Positions 26,991 to 35,945 of a DNA stretch of 64,000 nt are shown here, one piece after another. Every line of letters starts with the position of its first letter. Positions within the stretch are counted from its first letter, which is position 1. The position numbers were made by a program, and so were the translations under genes. The DNA is from Leptothermofonsia sp049200465. Its GTDB lineage: Bacteria; Cyanobacteriota; Cyanobacteriia; Leptolyngbyales; Leptolyngbyaceae. Where the stretch lies: assembly GCF_049200465.1 (NCBI RefSeq), contig NZ_CP120836.1:2604001-2668000 (forward strand), given 5' to 3'. The notes under the pieces are model-generated. The model was not told the origin of the DNA. It saw nothing but the letters and a program-made list of their open reading frames with translations, and made no database searches.

Positions 26991-27054
26991 TGGGGTATGG
27001 AGGTGGTGCACAACTGGCGGCAGGCGACGGGCAAGGGTTACCCTCAATCATCTG

Positions 27055-27097
27055 TTGCCCATTGTCCATTGCCTATTGCCCATTACCCATGTCCATT
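27055..27097 (+). repeat. Heptamer-type short tandem repeat
   Basis: Variants of GCCCATT/GTCCATT/GCCTATT follow one another, a kind of short repeat common between cyanobacterial genes. The array runs into the start codon of the next gene. Confidence 0.6.
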
Positions 27098-28156
27098 CTG
27101 ATTAACCTGTCCTCAGTTCTTCCCCAACCAACGGGGTTGGCCACCTACAGCCTCAACTTAGTCAAAGAGTTAGGGGGGTTAGATGCCGATATTGTAGGTC
27201 CGTTTGAACTGCCCGGACATCGATTCCATCGATCGCCCCCTGACCTGACAGCAGAGTATGGATTGAAAGGTCATTTGAAACGCCTGTTTTGGACTCAGTG
27301 TCAGATTCCTAGACTGTATCACCAACTGGCTTCCAGGCTATTATTTTCCCCAATTCCCGAAGCCCCCCTGGGTTCGCGTTGCCGCTGGATCGTGACGGTT
27401 CACGATCTCATTCCACTTCGCTTCTTTCAACGGCTTTCTCCTGCCCGTTTGTATAACCGCTACTACATCCCTCCCGTTTTGCAACAGGCCCAGCATATCC
27501 TCTGTAACTCGAAAGCCACAGCCAACGACATCATCCATTTCTGCCATATTCCAGCCAGCAAGATTACTCCCATTCCACTGGCTTACGACCGGGAAAACTT
27601 TCGCTTTCTCAACCTGCCAACCCAGAACTATTTTCTGTACCTGGGGCGTATGTCTCCTTACAAGAATGTGCAGCGGCTGATTTCTGCCTTTGCCACATTG
27701 CCTCATCGGTCAGACTACGAACTGTGGTTGGCAGGACCCTCCGATCAACGGCAATTACCTACCCTCCAGACCCAAATTTCAGAATTGGAATTGCAAGCCC
27801 AGGTCAAATTTTTGAACTATGTTGCCTACACAGATTTGCCAATCCTCATGAACCAGGCGATCGCGTTAGTCTTGCCCAGTCTGTGGGAGGGGTTTGGATT
27901 GCCCGTCCTGGAAGCAATGGCCTGTGGAACTCCGGTGATTACCTCCCACCTGGCTTCCCTGCCAGAGGTTGCTGGAGATGCGGCAATTCTGGTTGATCCG
28001 TATGATGTGGGAGCGATCGCCCAGGCCATGTATCGGGTGGCCACCGAACCCGAATTACATTCCCAACTGCGTGCAGCTGGCCTGGCCAGAGCCAATTTAT
28101 TTAGCTGGAAAAAAACAGGGCAAGAAACCCTCCAGTTGCTTTACAGGTATCTATAG
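27089..28156 (+). CDS. GT4-family glycosyltransferase
   Basis: The 355-residue GT-B enzyme has the glycine-rich start (INLSSVLPQPTGLATYSLNL), VTVHDLIPL for the acceptor domain, FLYLGRMSPYKNVQRLI at the domain junction, and the sugar-nucleotide motif EGFGLPVLEAMACGTPVI. It probably adds a hexose in exopolysaccharide or lipopolysaccharide assembly; donor and acceptor are unknown. The ATG at 27089 is chosen because the frame upstream is translated heptamer repeat. A small EmrE-like transporter lies convergently downstream. Confidence 0.87.
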   Translation: MSILINLSSVLPQPTGLATYSLNLVKELGGLDADIVGPFELPGHRFHRSPPDLTAEYGLKGHLKRLFWTQCQIPRLYHQLASRLLFSPIPEAPLGSRCRWIVTVHDLIPLRFFQRLSPARLYNRYYIPPVLQQAQHILCNSKATANDIIHFCHIPASKITPIPLAYDRENFRFLNLPTQNYFLYLGRMSPYKNVQRLISAFATLPHRSDYELWLAGPSDQRQLPTLQTQISELELQAQVKFLNYVAYTDLPILMNQAIALVLPSLWEGFGLPVLEAMACGTPVITSHLASLPEVAGDAAILVDPYDVGAIAQAMYRVATEPELHSQLRAAGLARANLFSWKKTGQETLQLLYRYL

Positions 28157-28182
28157 TTGGAAATCGACAGTTGGAAATCGAC
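28155..28182 (+). repeat. 14-bp perfect tandem duplication
   Basis: AGTTGGAAATCGAC occurs twice head to tail, starting on the last bases of the glycosyltransferase stop codon. Confidence 0.7.
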
Positions 28183-28256
28183 AACAGATGAGCAAGCGGG
28201 GAATAGAAGCCCGAAGGCATAACTCATCCATCCATCCGCCCTTTCCCTGCAATCAA

Positions 28257-28625
28257 CTATTTCTTCCACAGCACCAAAACAACTCCAGAAACAATCAGCC
28301 CCAACCCAATCAACCGACTTAACGGGATGGCTTCTCGAAAATAGAAATAGCCCATCAACACCGAAAAGATGTAGCCAATGGCAACCGCCGGACCCGCAGC
28401 ACTCAAATTTACACGAGTTAATAGCAGAATGTAGAGAACCGCACTCAACCCGTAGAGAGCCAGACCAAACACTAGCTCCGGCGTAAACAGAATACTCACA
28501 ACATGGCTGAGGGCATTGTTAGTATCCACCCTGCCCAGTTTGAGGGCACCCATCTTCAGAAAAAGTTGCCCCGCACCTGCCGTAAAGACTGTGATCAGCA
28601 ACAAACCAAACTCGTATAGAGTCAC
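28257..28625 (-). CDS. Small four-helix transporter (EmrE/EamA-like)
   Basis: The 122-residue protein has four hydrophobic helices and the SMR/EamA pattern: GQLFLKMGALKLG in helix 1, a conserved NLSAAGPAVAIGYIFSVLMG in helix 3 and a final helix ending VLVLWKK. Such proteins are either drug exporters or, as ArnE/ArnF-like pairs, flippases for lipid-linked sugars; proximity to a glycosyltransferase mildly favours the second. The start codon is GTG at 28625. Confidence 0.75.
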   Translation of the reverse strand: MTLYEFGLLLITVFTAGAGQLFLKMGALKLGRVDTNNALSHVVSILFTPELVFGLALYGLSAVLYILLLTRVNLSAAGPAVAIGYIFSVLMGYFYFREAIPLSRLIGLGLIVSGVVLVLWKK

Positions 28626-28721
28626 TGGAAATCCTTACATTCAGTATTTCAGTCTTCCAGTTTACAGCTTCGCCAGATAGATAAAAGGCTAGAATCAACC
28701 CAGAATGTGATATCGATTGAT

Positions 28722-29426
28722 ATGACTCAGATGACTAGCACAACTCAATCTCCCTACACAGATGAACAAATTTCGGTCTGGTTGAGGGGTTTATTGACGA
28801 TCGCCTGGTCTGATGGACACTTTGACCTGGAAGAGCAAAACCTGATTAGCGCCCTCACTCAGCAAACATTGAGCGCCACGGATAAATCAACCGCCCTAGA
28901 ACCCGTATCCTCCGAAGAACTTGCGATCGCTTTGGGGCGTGACCCCAGGACAGCAGAGAACTTTCTCAGAACGGCGGTGATGGTTGCTGTAGCCGATGGA
29001 GCCTATTCCTTCTGTGAGGATGAGCTACTTCAAAATTACTGTCATGCCCTGGGTTTGCGATTAGAAATCCTGGAGGTTCTGCGCTCGACTCTGTGCGACC
29101 CTGCTGCCGAACAGCAGACTGCCGAAGCAACCCCTTCAACTTCAGAATTGAATTTACCCCAACCGCATCCAGATGTGCTTCACCCAGTCAAAGACTGGCT
29201 GGATCAGATGGAGATTCACGATCCTAAGTTAGCTCGCTTTCTTTGCAAATTGATCCCCTCTCAATGTCCGTTTGAACGAGATATCAATTTATTTGGGCGC
29301 AAGGTGGCTCATATTCCGCCCCTGTGTAAGCTCAACCCCCTTTACGAACAACTCGTTAGTCTGCGGTTCCGCGCCCTCTCCTATCTGGCAGACGAATGTG
29401 GTGAGGATGTTTCATCCTACAGCTAA
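28722..29426 (+). CDS. TerB-like plus Mo-nitrogenase C-terminal-domain protein
   Basis: The N-terminal 120 residues resemble a TerB-type helical domain (LTIAWSDGHFDLEEQNLISA, later VAVADGAYSFCEDE), which binds metals or scaffolds complexes. The C-terminal 75 residues match the Mo-dependent nitrogenase C-terminal domain of cyanobacteria: HDPKLARFLCKLIPSQCPFE, HIPPLCKLNPLYEQ. No nitrogenase genes are in the window, and this domain is widespread outside nif clusters, so nitrogen fixation should not be inferred. GTG at 28707 or ATG at 28731 are other possible starts. It converges on the CPBP gene, overlapping it by 15 bp. Confidence 0.75.
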   Translation: MTQMTSTTQSPYTDEQISVWLRGLLTIAWSDGHFDLEEQNLISALTQQTLSATDKSTALEPVSSEELAIALGRDPRTAENFLRTAVMVAVADGAYSFCEDELLQNYCHALGLRLEILEVLRSTLCDPAAEQQTAEATPSTSELNLPQPHPDVLHPVKDWLDQMEIHDPKLARFLCKLIPSQCPFERDINLFGRKVAHIPPLCKLNPLYEQLVSLRFRALSYLADECGEDVSSYS

Positions 29427-30275
29427 ACCACCGTTGATGTTACCCAACCCCCACACAACAGTGGCGGTTAATAGAAGGAGTAAGAGTCCCATAACTCCTG
29501 CTAATGGTTTTCCTGATAAACCCGTCATCCACTCCAGGTTACGTTCGCTGTAATGAATGGACTGGGTAGAGTCCAGGCTTGCCATAATCCCTATCCAGCC
29601 AGCGTGTAACCCGATCGCCAGCCCCAAGCTACCCCCATCGGCCCAGCGGGCCAGAACCAGGACGATTCCCATCAATCCCAGTCCCGGTAACTGAGGAATA
29701 GCCTCTTTCCCCTCCCAAACAAGGTGGAGCACAGAAAAAATGAGGCTTGAACCGACCCCAGCTAGCCAGGGAGAAAATGCTAACTGGAGCTGATTCAGCA
29801 AAAATCCTCGAAAAACCAGTTCTTCAACAAGACTTACCACTAACCCAATCAAAAATGTAAGCGGCAGGATGCTCCCCAACAGCCTCCATCCAGGGGGGAG
29901 CCAGATAACCCATCCCATTCCCCCTTCCAGGGCAAACAGGAGCATCACTCCCAATATTCCCAGGCTCAGTCCAATCACCACGGATTGCAGAACTGAAAGG
30001 TCCCAACTCAACCCATAGGTGGAAAATGGAATTTTTTCAAGCCAGGCAGCGCCCCACAGAATCAGGGGAGCCAGAGCATAAAGCGATAGAACCAGAGGAA
30101 GCTTTTGCTGAACGGTCAACGGGGCTGGTGGGCGCCATTGAAAGAGGATTGACAGCGGGATTGCGATCGGCAACCACGAAACAATCCAGACCAGAAAAAA
30201 AATGCCAATGGAAGAGATCGCGAAACGTCCCTCTAGAAGATTTTCAAATAAGCTTAATGACTCAAAAATAATCAT
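29412..30275 (-). CDS. CPBP-family intramembrane metalloprotease
   Basis: The protein has about eight membrane helices and the CAAX-protease/bacteriocin-processing (Abi) motifs: EELVFRGFLLNQL, then FSVLHLVWEG and GLAIGLHAGW, giving the glutamates and two histidines of the intramembrane active site. The likely start is ATG at 30275 (MIIFESLSLF); the frame opens ten codons earlier. Substrate is unknown. The 3' end overlaps the convergent TerB-like gene. Confidence 0.85.
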   Translation of the reverse strand: MIIFESLSLFENLLEGRFAISSIGIFFLVWIVSWLPIAIPLSILFQWRPPAPLTVQQKLPLVLSLYALAPLILWGAAWLEKIPFSTYGLSWDLSVLQSVVIGLSLGILGVMLLFALEGGMGWVIWLPPGWRLLGSILPLTFLIGLVVSLVEELVFRGFLLNQLQLAFSPWLAGVGSSLIFSVLHLVWEGKEAIPQLPGLGLMGIVLVLARWADGGSLGLAIGLHAGWIGIMASLDSTQSIHYSERNLEWMTGLSGKPLAGVMGLLLLLLTATVVWGLGNINGGLAVG

Positions 30276-30368
30276 TGCCAGAGCAGATTTCTGCAAAGGA
30301 AACAACTCTTAAAAGGAACCCTGCCCCCTTAAAAAGTTACTTTTAGTCAGATTGATTTTCTTCTCTAT

Positions 30369-30776
30369 CTACTCATCTCGCGAGTAGGAGCCATTACTAT
30401 CACCCTTACTACTGTCGAGTTGAATAAGGTGAATATGCTTATAGCCGAGCTTAATTTCAAACTCATCTCCTGGCTTTAATCCCATCGCTTGAGTGTAGGC
30501 TGCGCCAATTACGATTTGCCCATTTTTGTGGACACTAACCCGGTAGGTTGGCTCACGACCACGACCATCTTTTGAGCCTTCTGGGCTCAGTGGAATTCCT
30601 CTCGCAGCCAGTACAGCATCATAGAAGTCTGTGAGATTCACGCGAGTCTGGTTGTTTTTGGTGACCGTGTAATAACCACAGCGCTTGGCTGTTTCTCGGC
30701 GGGGCAAATGGGAAAGTTCTTTTACTTTTTGAAGCAGTGCTTTTCCAGTGAGCGGGGTTGTTACAGTTTCAGTCAT
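30369..30776 (-). CDS. AbrB-like transcriptional regulator of the cyanobacterial type (cyAbrB)
   Basis: The 135-residue protein has the cyAbrB layout: a conserved N-terminal helical part (LTGKALLQKVKELSHLPRRE) and a C-terminal AbrB-like DNA-binding fold (YRVSVHKNGQIVIGAAYTQA, then GLKPGDEFEIKLGYKHIHL). These nucleoid-associated regulators control carbon and nitrogen metabolism. The ATG at 30776 gives the family length; the frame continues 57 codons upstream with no similarity. It is divergent from sdhB; Synechocystis also places a cyAbrB gene beside an sdhB gene as I recall. Confidence 0.9.
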   Translation of the reverse strand: MTETVTTPLTGKALLQKVKELSHLPRRETAKRCGYYTVTKNNQTRVNLTDFYDAVLAARGIPLSPEGSKDGRGREPTYRVSVHKNGQIVIGAAYTQAMGLKPGDEFEIKLGYKHIHLIQLDSSKGDSNGSYSRDE

Positions 30777-31469
30777 CTCGATAGCCTGAGAATTCCGAGA
30801 GGATAAAGGTAATGAACAAGTCAGGACTGTTATCCTAGCATTATAAAAAATATATCCTTTAATCCCTATAATTTGACAACAATTTTTGCAGTATCTTTCT
30901 CGCAGTTTTGACTCATTTTCCGTTTCTTCTATAAAGGGAAGCGTCAAATGATCGATGAATTCTAAGGAGTTACGAGAAAGGTTGTTGCTGTGGAGAATCT
31001 TATTTTGTTCAACAGAATTGTTGTCCCCAATGAATTTAAACCCAATTAGGGTGATGACTACTGTATGCTATGCATTTCGTTGCAGATGAGGGAAAAAACT
31101 GGAATTATTTAACTCGGTGGATGAACTATGAGATAACTTAAACAAATATAGCGGTCCTCTTTGGATTGTGAAAAAAGATTCGGCAGGAATCCTTTTTCAC
31201 AAAGCCTCTCAATCTCACGACTGATTTAGGACGTCTATATAAAAATAGATAAATCTAGAAAATATAGTTCCTTTTGTAATATGAAAAGTTAACCTCCAAC
31301 CTGGGATTGTGGCTCAAAGATTGCCTAAAGGGTCAGGTGTGCCACTTTTAAAAAACTATTAAAGAGGTTGATAAATGCCTGGGGGTGTGGTTTCAGGAAT
31401 GTTGTTTTCTTCTACAAAGAGGGGCATGGAACGTCTAGACTAGAGGTATGAACATAGGTACGATTAAGG
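30777..31469. other. Divergent spacer between cyAbrB and sdhB
   Basis: The 693 bp hold one family C element (31149-31237); the rest is AT-rich with no supported gene. Promoters for both flanking genes must lie here, but no convincing boxes were assigned. Confidence 0.45.
31149..31237 (+). repeat. Family C miniature element, copy 2
   Basis: Begins TAGCGGTCCTCTTTGGATTG, has the inverted GTGAAAAAAG/CTTTTTCAC core, and ends GATTTAGGACGTCTA. TA lies on both sides. Confidence 0.75.
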
Positions 31470-32540
31470 ATGCAAGTTCGCTTCAAAATTCTTCGCCAGG
31501 CTCCAACTATCCGTCCGCAGGTTGAAACTTATACACTTGATGTTGAGCCCAGTTCCACAATTTTGGACTGCTTAAATCGTATCAAGTGGGAACAGGACGG
31601 CACGCTGGCATTTCGTAAAAACTGCCGCAATACCATTTGTGGTAGCTGTGCTATGCGGATTAATGGGCGTTCTGCCCTGGCCTGTAAAGAGAATGTCAAA
31701 AGTGAGCTGGTCAGGTTGCGTCAGATTGCCGTAAGCAAGGTGTCTGAGAATTCCTCCCCGCTCAATTTAGAAGAAAGTCCAGAAATTACTCTGGCACCGA
31801 TGGGCAATATGCCAGTCATTAAAGACCTGGTGGTGGATATGCACAGCTTCTGGGAGAACCTGGAAGCGGTTGATCCTTATGTCAGTACGGCTGGGCGGCA
31901 GGTACCTGAACGCGAGTTTTTGCAAACACCCGAGGAGCGATCGCGCCTGAACCAATCTGGCAACTGTATTCTTTGCGGTGCCTGCTACTCAGAATGCAAC
32001 GCCCGTGAAGTGGATTCCAGCTTCGTGGGTCCCCATGCTCTGGCAAAAGCGTATCGAATGGTTGCTGACTCCCGTGATCAGCAAACCGAGGAGCGACTAG
32101 AAAAATACAACCAGGGTACCCAGGGAGTTTGGGGTTGCACTCGCTGTTACTATTGCAATGCCGTATGCCCGATGGGGGTTGCTCCCTTAGATCAAATTGG
32201 CAAAATTAAGGAGAAAATTCTAGACCGCAAGAATGCTCAAGATAGCCGCTCGATTCGCCACCGCAAGGTTTTGATCGAACTAGTTAAAAAAGGCGGCTGG
32301 ATTGATGAGCGTCAATTTGGTTTACAGGTGGTAGGAAATTCCTTCCGCGACCTCAAGGGGTTGTTGAGCCTGAGTCCCTTGGGGATCAGAATGATCGCCA
32401 GTGGCAAGTTTCCGATTCGGTTTGAGTCATCGGAAGGAACAGCAACGGTGCGATCGCTGATTGAATCGGTTCAGAGCCTTGACCCTGCTCAACAAGTCGA
32501 AGACGCTACAACTGATACCCCTGAACCCGTAGGTGGCTAA
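31470..32540 (+). CDS. sdhB: Succinate dehydrogenase/fumarate reductase iron-sulfur subunit
   Basis: The 356-residue protein carries electrons from the flavoprotein to the quinone pool through three clusters. The 2Fe-2S ligands are C52, C57, C60 and C72. The next cluster motifs are C166-x2-C169-x2-C172-x3-C176 and C223-x2-C226-x2-C229-x3-C233. It is about 100 residues longer than bacterial SdhB because of a C-terminal extension with VRSLIESVQSLDP, as is usual in cyanobacteria. No sdhA or membrane anchor is nearby. An HLIP gene follows after 2 bp. Confidence 0.93.
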   Translation: MQVRFKILRQAPTIRPQVETYTLDVEPSSTILDCLNRIKWEQDGTLAFRKNCRNTICGSCAMRINGRSALACKENVKSELVRLRQIAVSKVSENSSPLNLEESPEITLAPMGNMPVIKDLVVDMHSFWENLEAVDPYVSTAGRQVPEREFLQTPEERSRLNQSGNCILCGACYSECNAREVDSSFVGPHALAKAYRMVADSRDQQTEERLEKYNQGTQGVWGCTRCYYCNAVCPMGVAPLDQIGKIKEKILDRKNAQDSRSIRHRKVLIELVKKGGWIDERQFGLQVVGNSFRDLKGLLSLSPLGIRMIASGKFPIRFESSEGTATVRSLIESVQSLDPAQQVEDATTDTPEPVGG

Positions 32541-32542
32541 CC

Positions 32543-32725
32543 ATGAGTTCTGAAATGCCTCCAAAACAATCTGTCGAACCTGCTGATTTACCGGAACCTG
32601 CCTTTGGCTGGACACCCTACGCTGAGCAAATCAATGGGCGCTTCGCCATGGTTGGCTTTGTCGCTCTGCTGGTGCTGGAATTTTTTACCCATCAGGATTT
32701 GATTACCTGGTTGGGGCTGCGATGA
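32543..32725 (+). CDS. High-light-inducible protein (HLIP, one-helix CAB-like)
   Basis: The 60-residue protein has one chlorophyll-binding helix with the CAB motif at residues 28-39 (EQINGRFAMVGF) after FGWTPYAE. HLIPs bind chlorophyll and carotenoid and protect photosystem II assembly under high light. The gene starts 2 bp after the sdhB stop, so both are almost certainly on one transcript. Confidence 0.92.
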   Translation: MSSEMPPKQSVEPADLPEPAFGWTPYAEQINGRFAMVGFVALLVLEFFTHQDLITWLGLR

Positions 32726-32732
32726 TCCCTGG

Positions 32733-34131
32733 TCATAAAACCTTCAAAACATACCAGCCTCGACCTTGACGGCGAGCCGCCCTAACCCTTATGCAGTACT
32801 CACCATCATCAGGTAAATTCACTGCCAGCGAGGAGTCCTGATTCCCTTCAAGTTCGTCATCGTTTTCCTCCACCAGCTGTTTCGCTGGATTAAGGAGTTG
32901 AAGGAATGCATCGAAGTTAGGGCTGACCAATGTGATTGTTATTGGTTGCCCTTTATAACCTGAGAAGCAGTGGTCCTGATAGAGATAGCCCTTAGAATCA
33001 CGTCTGCTATTAAAAAAATCGAGCACATCCGTTTTTCGGAGAATGAAGGATGAAGCTTTCAGATTGTATTCCCCGACCTGATTAGGCTTTTGAGAAGTGA
33101 CCCAAAGCTTATAGCCACCATTTTGTCGGAGTGTCAGACTGATTTTTATGTCATTGCCATTCAGCTTACTGTTAAGTGCTTTACTCATTGATCAGGGTTA
33201 CATAGGGGGCAAAATCCTGACTTCTTATAGCAATTGAGAGCGTTTGCCCAATCCACCCCTGGAAAGTATAAGGATCTAGAAAGAATGGAGCGTTATTATC
33301 CATCAAATCACTTCTTTCCAGCTTACCGGTTACCATTTGCCCGTTCAGCACCAGTTGCAAAGGAGGCTGCTTGGGAGGCAGTTGCTTAGCACTTTCCACA
33401 AATGGCAGAATGTGAGTTACTGGAACCGCAATGCCAATCCCATCAAACCGCTGATCCGGTTTAGACACTGCGATATTGACGCCAATCATTTCAGCTCTGG
33501 CATTCAGCAGAGGTCCCCCTGAATTTCCAGGATTGAGAAGTGCATCCGTAAAAATTCGCCCATTTTGTAAATCGCTTTGACTGAGCAAACCTTCGGTAAC
33601 AGTTTGCTCATCATTCTTAGGAACGATACCTGGAAAACCTACTGCAAAAACTCTTTGTGCCTTTTGCAGGGGATTGGTTAAACAGCGTGGAGGGGGAGAG
33701 ATAGTCGGTAAACCAGCCCCGTTCTGAATCTTCAGCAGTGCTAAATCGATCTGGTGTTCCAGGGAAACTACGTTTGCTTTTAGTGTTCGACCATCTTGTA
33801 ACCTGACATCCACCAGATTCGCATTGTTAACGACATGAGCCGCCGTTAAAACAAGGCCATCAGAACTAATGATGCTGCCCGTTCCCGTCCCCGTTCCCGT
33901 AATGACGTGAACCACCGCAGGACTTACCTGTTGACTGACCCAGGTTCCTAATCCCCCACTCCCATAGATTGCTTCTACATAGCGGGATTGAAGATTTTTT
34001 CTACGACACTCTAAATCTTCAGGAGCGACAGAAGTTGCTGCTACAGCACCCAACACTCCTCCTATCAGAAAAACTGCCGCTAAGGGAATTATTTGTTTTT
34101 CAAGTAGTCTTTTGTGAATTAAAGTAGGCAT
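32733..34131 (-). pseudogene. Trypsin-like serine protease with PPC domains, one frameshift
   Basis: The first frame (34131-33181) encodes a signal/anchor segment and an HtrA-like S1 domain with triad H99 (TAAHVV), D129 (IDLALL) and S204 (GNSGGP), then half of a pre-peptidase C-terminal (PPC) domain ending FAPYVTLINE. The second frame (33188-32733) completes that domain (GGYKLWVTSQKPNQVGEYNL) and adds a second PPC domain. Dropping one T in GAGTAAAG near 33183 gives a continuous 465-residue protein. Two coupled genes overlapping by 8 bp is the alternative, but a PPC domain split in its middle argues against it. Confidence 0.75.
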
Positions 34132-34154
34132 TGCATTTTGTTATTGAATAGCTA

Positions 34155-34265
34155 TAGCAATACTCCTATAGATCAGGACGGGGTGCAGGAGTTCCACCCC
34201 TGGCTGGGGGCTGCGCCCCCACTCCCTCTCTAATTCCAATGTCCTAGCGCACTCGCGTAAAGCCA
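34155..34265 (+). repeat. Family A miniature element (111 bp)
   Basis: Begins TAGCAATACTCCTATAGATC and ends CGCGTAAAGCCA with TA on both sides (34153-34154, 34266-34267). The first 20 bp differ from the usual GGTAGTCAT end. Confidence 0.7.
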
Positions 34266-34569
34266 TACAACGTACTGCGTGTAACCGATAGATAAAACTG
34301 CAAGCAACCTTCAGGAAACTGCTACCTGGTAGCAACCTGCGCGGCTGACAAAACCTTAGAAATTTTTAGGATGGGTTCGCTTTGCCAGCCCATGTGGGCA
34401 TTGAGAATGAGAAGAAATTTGTGGAGGGTAATTTAGGGTGTGGACAACTTACCCACCAGTAAAGTGCGCGAACCAGGAATATACCCTTATGAAATAAATA
34501 GTAGTTGATCCGTTTTGATAAGGTATTTCCTTGTTTGTAATTTTTTTAATAACTAGCGACTGTCAACTA

Positions 34570-34674
34570 TAGCTGTCACTAGGTTGTTTAGGACATTGGC
34601 TTTAAGGGGGTGTGGGGGCTTCGCCCCCAAGCCAGAGGTTCCACCCCTGCACTACATCCTGGGCCTGACGGCTA
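34570..34674 (-). repeat. Family A miniature element (105 bp)
   Basis: Reads TAGCTGTCACTAGGTTGTTT...GGCCTGACGGCTA with TA flanks on both sides. Confidence 0.75.
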
Positions 34675-34813
34675 TAGCTATACGTACGACACTAGGAATG
34701 AAAAAGAGAGTCAAGGGGAGTATTTTCAAATCAACCTCCCATAAACTTCGCCCAGCCCCAAGCATAAGACAAGCATAAGAATATTTCTCGATTCCCGACT
34801 TCCAATTTTCTAA

Positions 34814-35344
34814 CTAGAAAAGTTTTATTAGGGGAGGCTCAGTTGGTTCAAGGGTTGCCCAAAGCGGTTGTAAAAAAACGATATCCCACTGACCAGCCTC
34901 ACTGGACTGGAAAGCGATAATATTTCCATCGGCGCTAATGCTGGGGTTACGGACATCTGCCTTCAGGGTCTGGGTCAAGTTACGAAGCTGGCGGGTGTCG
35001 CGATCGTAGAAGTAAATATCCGACTGTCCTTCCCGGTTCCCGGTGAAGACAATAAAGCGTCCATTTTCAGAAACGGCTGGACTCTCTGCCACCATATCAA
35101 TTGCGTTCAATCCGGGAAGCTCGAGCAGGTAGCGAGTGACTGTGTCGTAGAGGTAAACATCCTGGCTACCGCGACGGTCAGAGATAAAGACGATATAGCG
35201 ACCTGCAATCTTTGGATTGGACTCTGTATAGGGGCTATTAAGGCTGCGTCCACCGGGATCGTAGGGAAAACTAATCAATCGTGGCCCTACACAGCCATGG
35301 AGCAAACTGGCAAGAAGCAGAGTTGGTAGAAAACGGGATTTCAC
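34814..35344 (-). CDS. TolB-like beta-propeller lipoprotein
   Basis: A lipobox (LLASLLHGC) precedes three to four TolB/PD40-type blades: GRYIVFISDRRGSQDVYLYD, GRFIVFTGNREGQSDIYFYD, GNIIAFQSSEAGQWDIVFL. At 176 residues it is far shorter than TolB, lacks the TolB N-terminal domain and cannot close a six-blade propeller alone. It is a paralogue of the gene just upstream and may pair with it. Envelope location is inferred from the lipobox; function is unknown. Confidence 0.75.
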   Translation of the reverse strand: MKSRFLPTLLLASLLHGCVGPRLISFPYDPGGRSLNSPYTESNPKIAGRYIVFISDRRGSQDVYLYDTVTRYLLELPGLNAIDMVAESPAVSENGRFIVFTGNREGQSDIYFYDRDTRQLRNLTQTLKADVRNPSISADGNIIAFQSSEAGQWDIVFLQPLWATLEPTEPPLIKLF

Positions 35345-35387
35345 GATTCAGGAGTCAAGGGCTGGGAGCTAGAGGCTAACTTTGAAA

Positions 35388-35945
35388 TTAGGGCGATGCT
35401 CCAGGTGAAGGCCGAGATCGCTGAAAGTCAGGAATGTCCAGTTCCACACCAGGCCCCCGGTCAATCACTTCAATGTCCCACTGACCACGAATGCCGGTTT
35501 CAAAGGCGATGTAGCGACCATCGGGGCTAATGCTAGGATTACGGAACCAGCCCCGGTAACCTGCCGTTAACACCTGGGGCAGTTGGGTTGCCCGATCATA
35601 CAATTCAATTTCGGGGCGGGCGCTGTCGCTGGCAACGTAAACAATGTACCGTCCGGTGTAACTGAGGCTGGGCGATTCGGCGATCGCATCCCGGCGGTTT
35701 AAGCGAGGCAAATTCAAAAACTGCCGCTGCTTCAGGTCATACATTAGAAGGGCGCGAGTGCCATTACGGTTTGATACGAACGCCACGTAGCGGCCATCCC
35801 CACTTAAAGCAGGTTGCTCATCGTTGTAGCGGCTATCAAGCTCAGCGGGGCCGACTGACACATTAGGCTGACTGCATGCGGTTGCCAGCCCGATTAAGCT
35901 AACATTCAAAAATTTCATCAGCCAACGACTGATGCCTTTGCCCAT
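35388..35945 (-). CDS. TolB-like beta-propeller lipoprotein, paralogue
   Basis: The 185-residue protein has a signal with lipobox-like LIGLATAC and blades GRYVAFVSNRNGTRALLMYD, GRYIVYVASDSARPEIELYD and GRYIAFETGIRGQWDIEVID, parallel to the downstream gene. Its ATG overlaps the last base of the ycf66 stop codon, so it is translationally coupled to ycf66, and the second paralogue follows 43 bp later. The three genes form an operon. Confidence 0.75.
   Translation of the reverse strand: MGKGISRWLMKFLNVSLIGLATACSQPNVSVGPAELDSRYNDEQPALSGDGRYVAFVSNRNGTRALLMYDLKQRQFLNLPRLNRRDAIAESPSLSYTGRYIVYVASDSARPEIELYDRATQLPQVLTAGYRGWFRNPSISPDGRYIAFETGIRGQWDIEVIDRGPGVELDIPDFQRSRPSPGASP

Larger units (their letters stand above)
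34132..34813. other. Repeat-bearing spacer
   Basis: Two family A elements (34155 and 34570) occupy a third of the 682 bp. The stretch between them has no supported gene or RNA. Confidence 0.45.

Noticed and set aside
27055..27097. Possible CRISPR-like array
   Set aside because: Units are 7 bp with no spacers; it is a short tandem repeat.
28722..29426. Evidence for nitrogen fixation
   Set aside because: The Mo-nitrogenase C-terminal domain occurs in many non-fixing cyanobacteria and no nif gene is present in the window.
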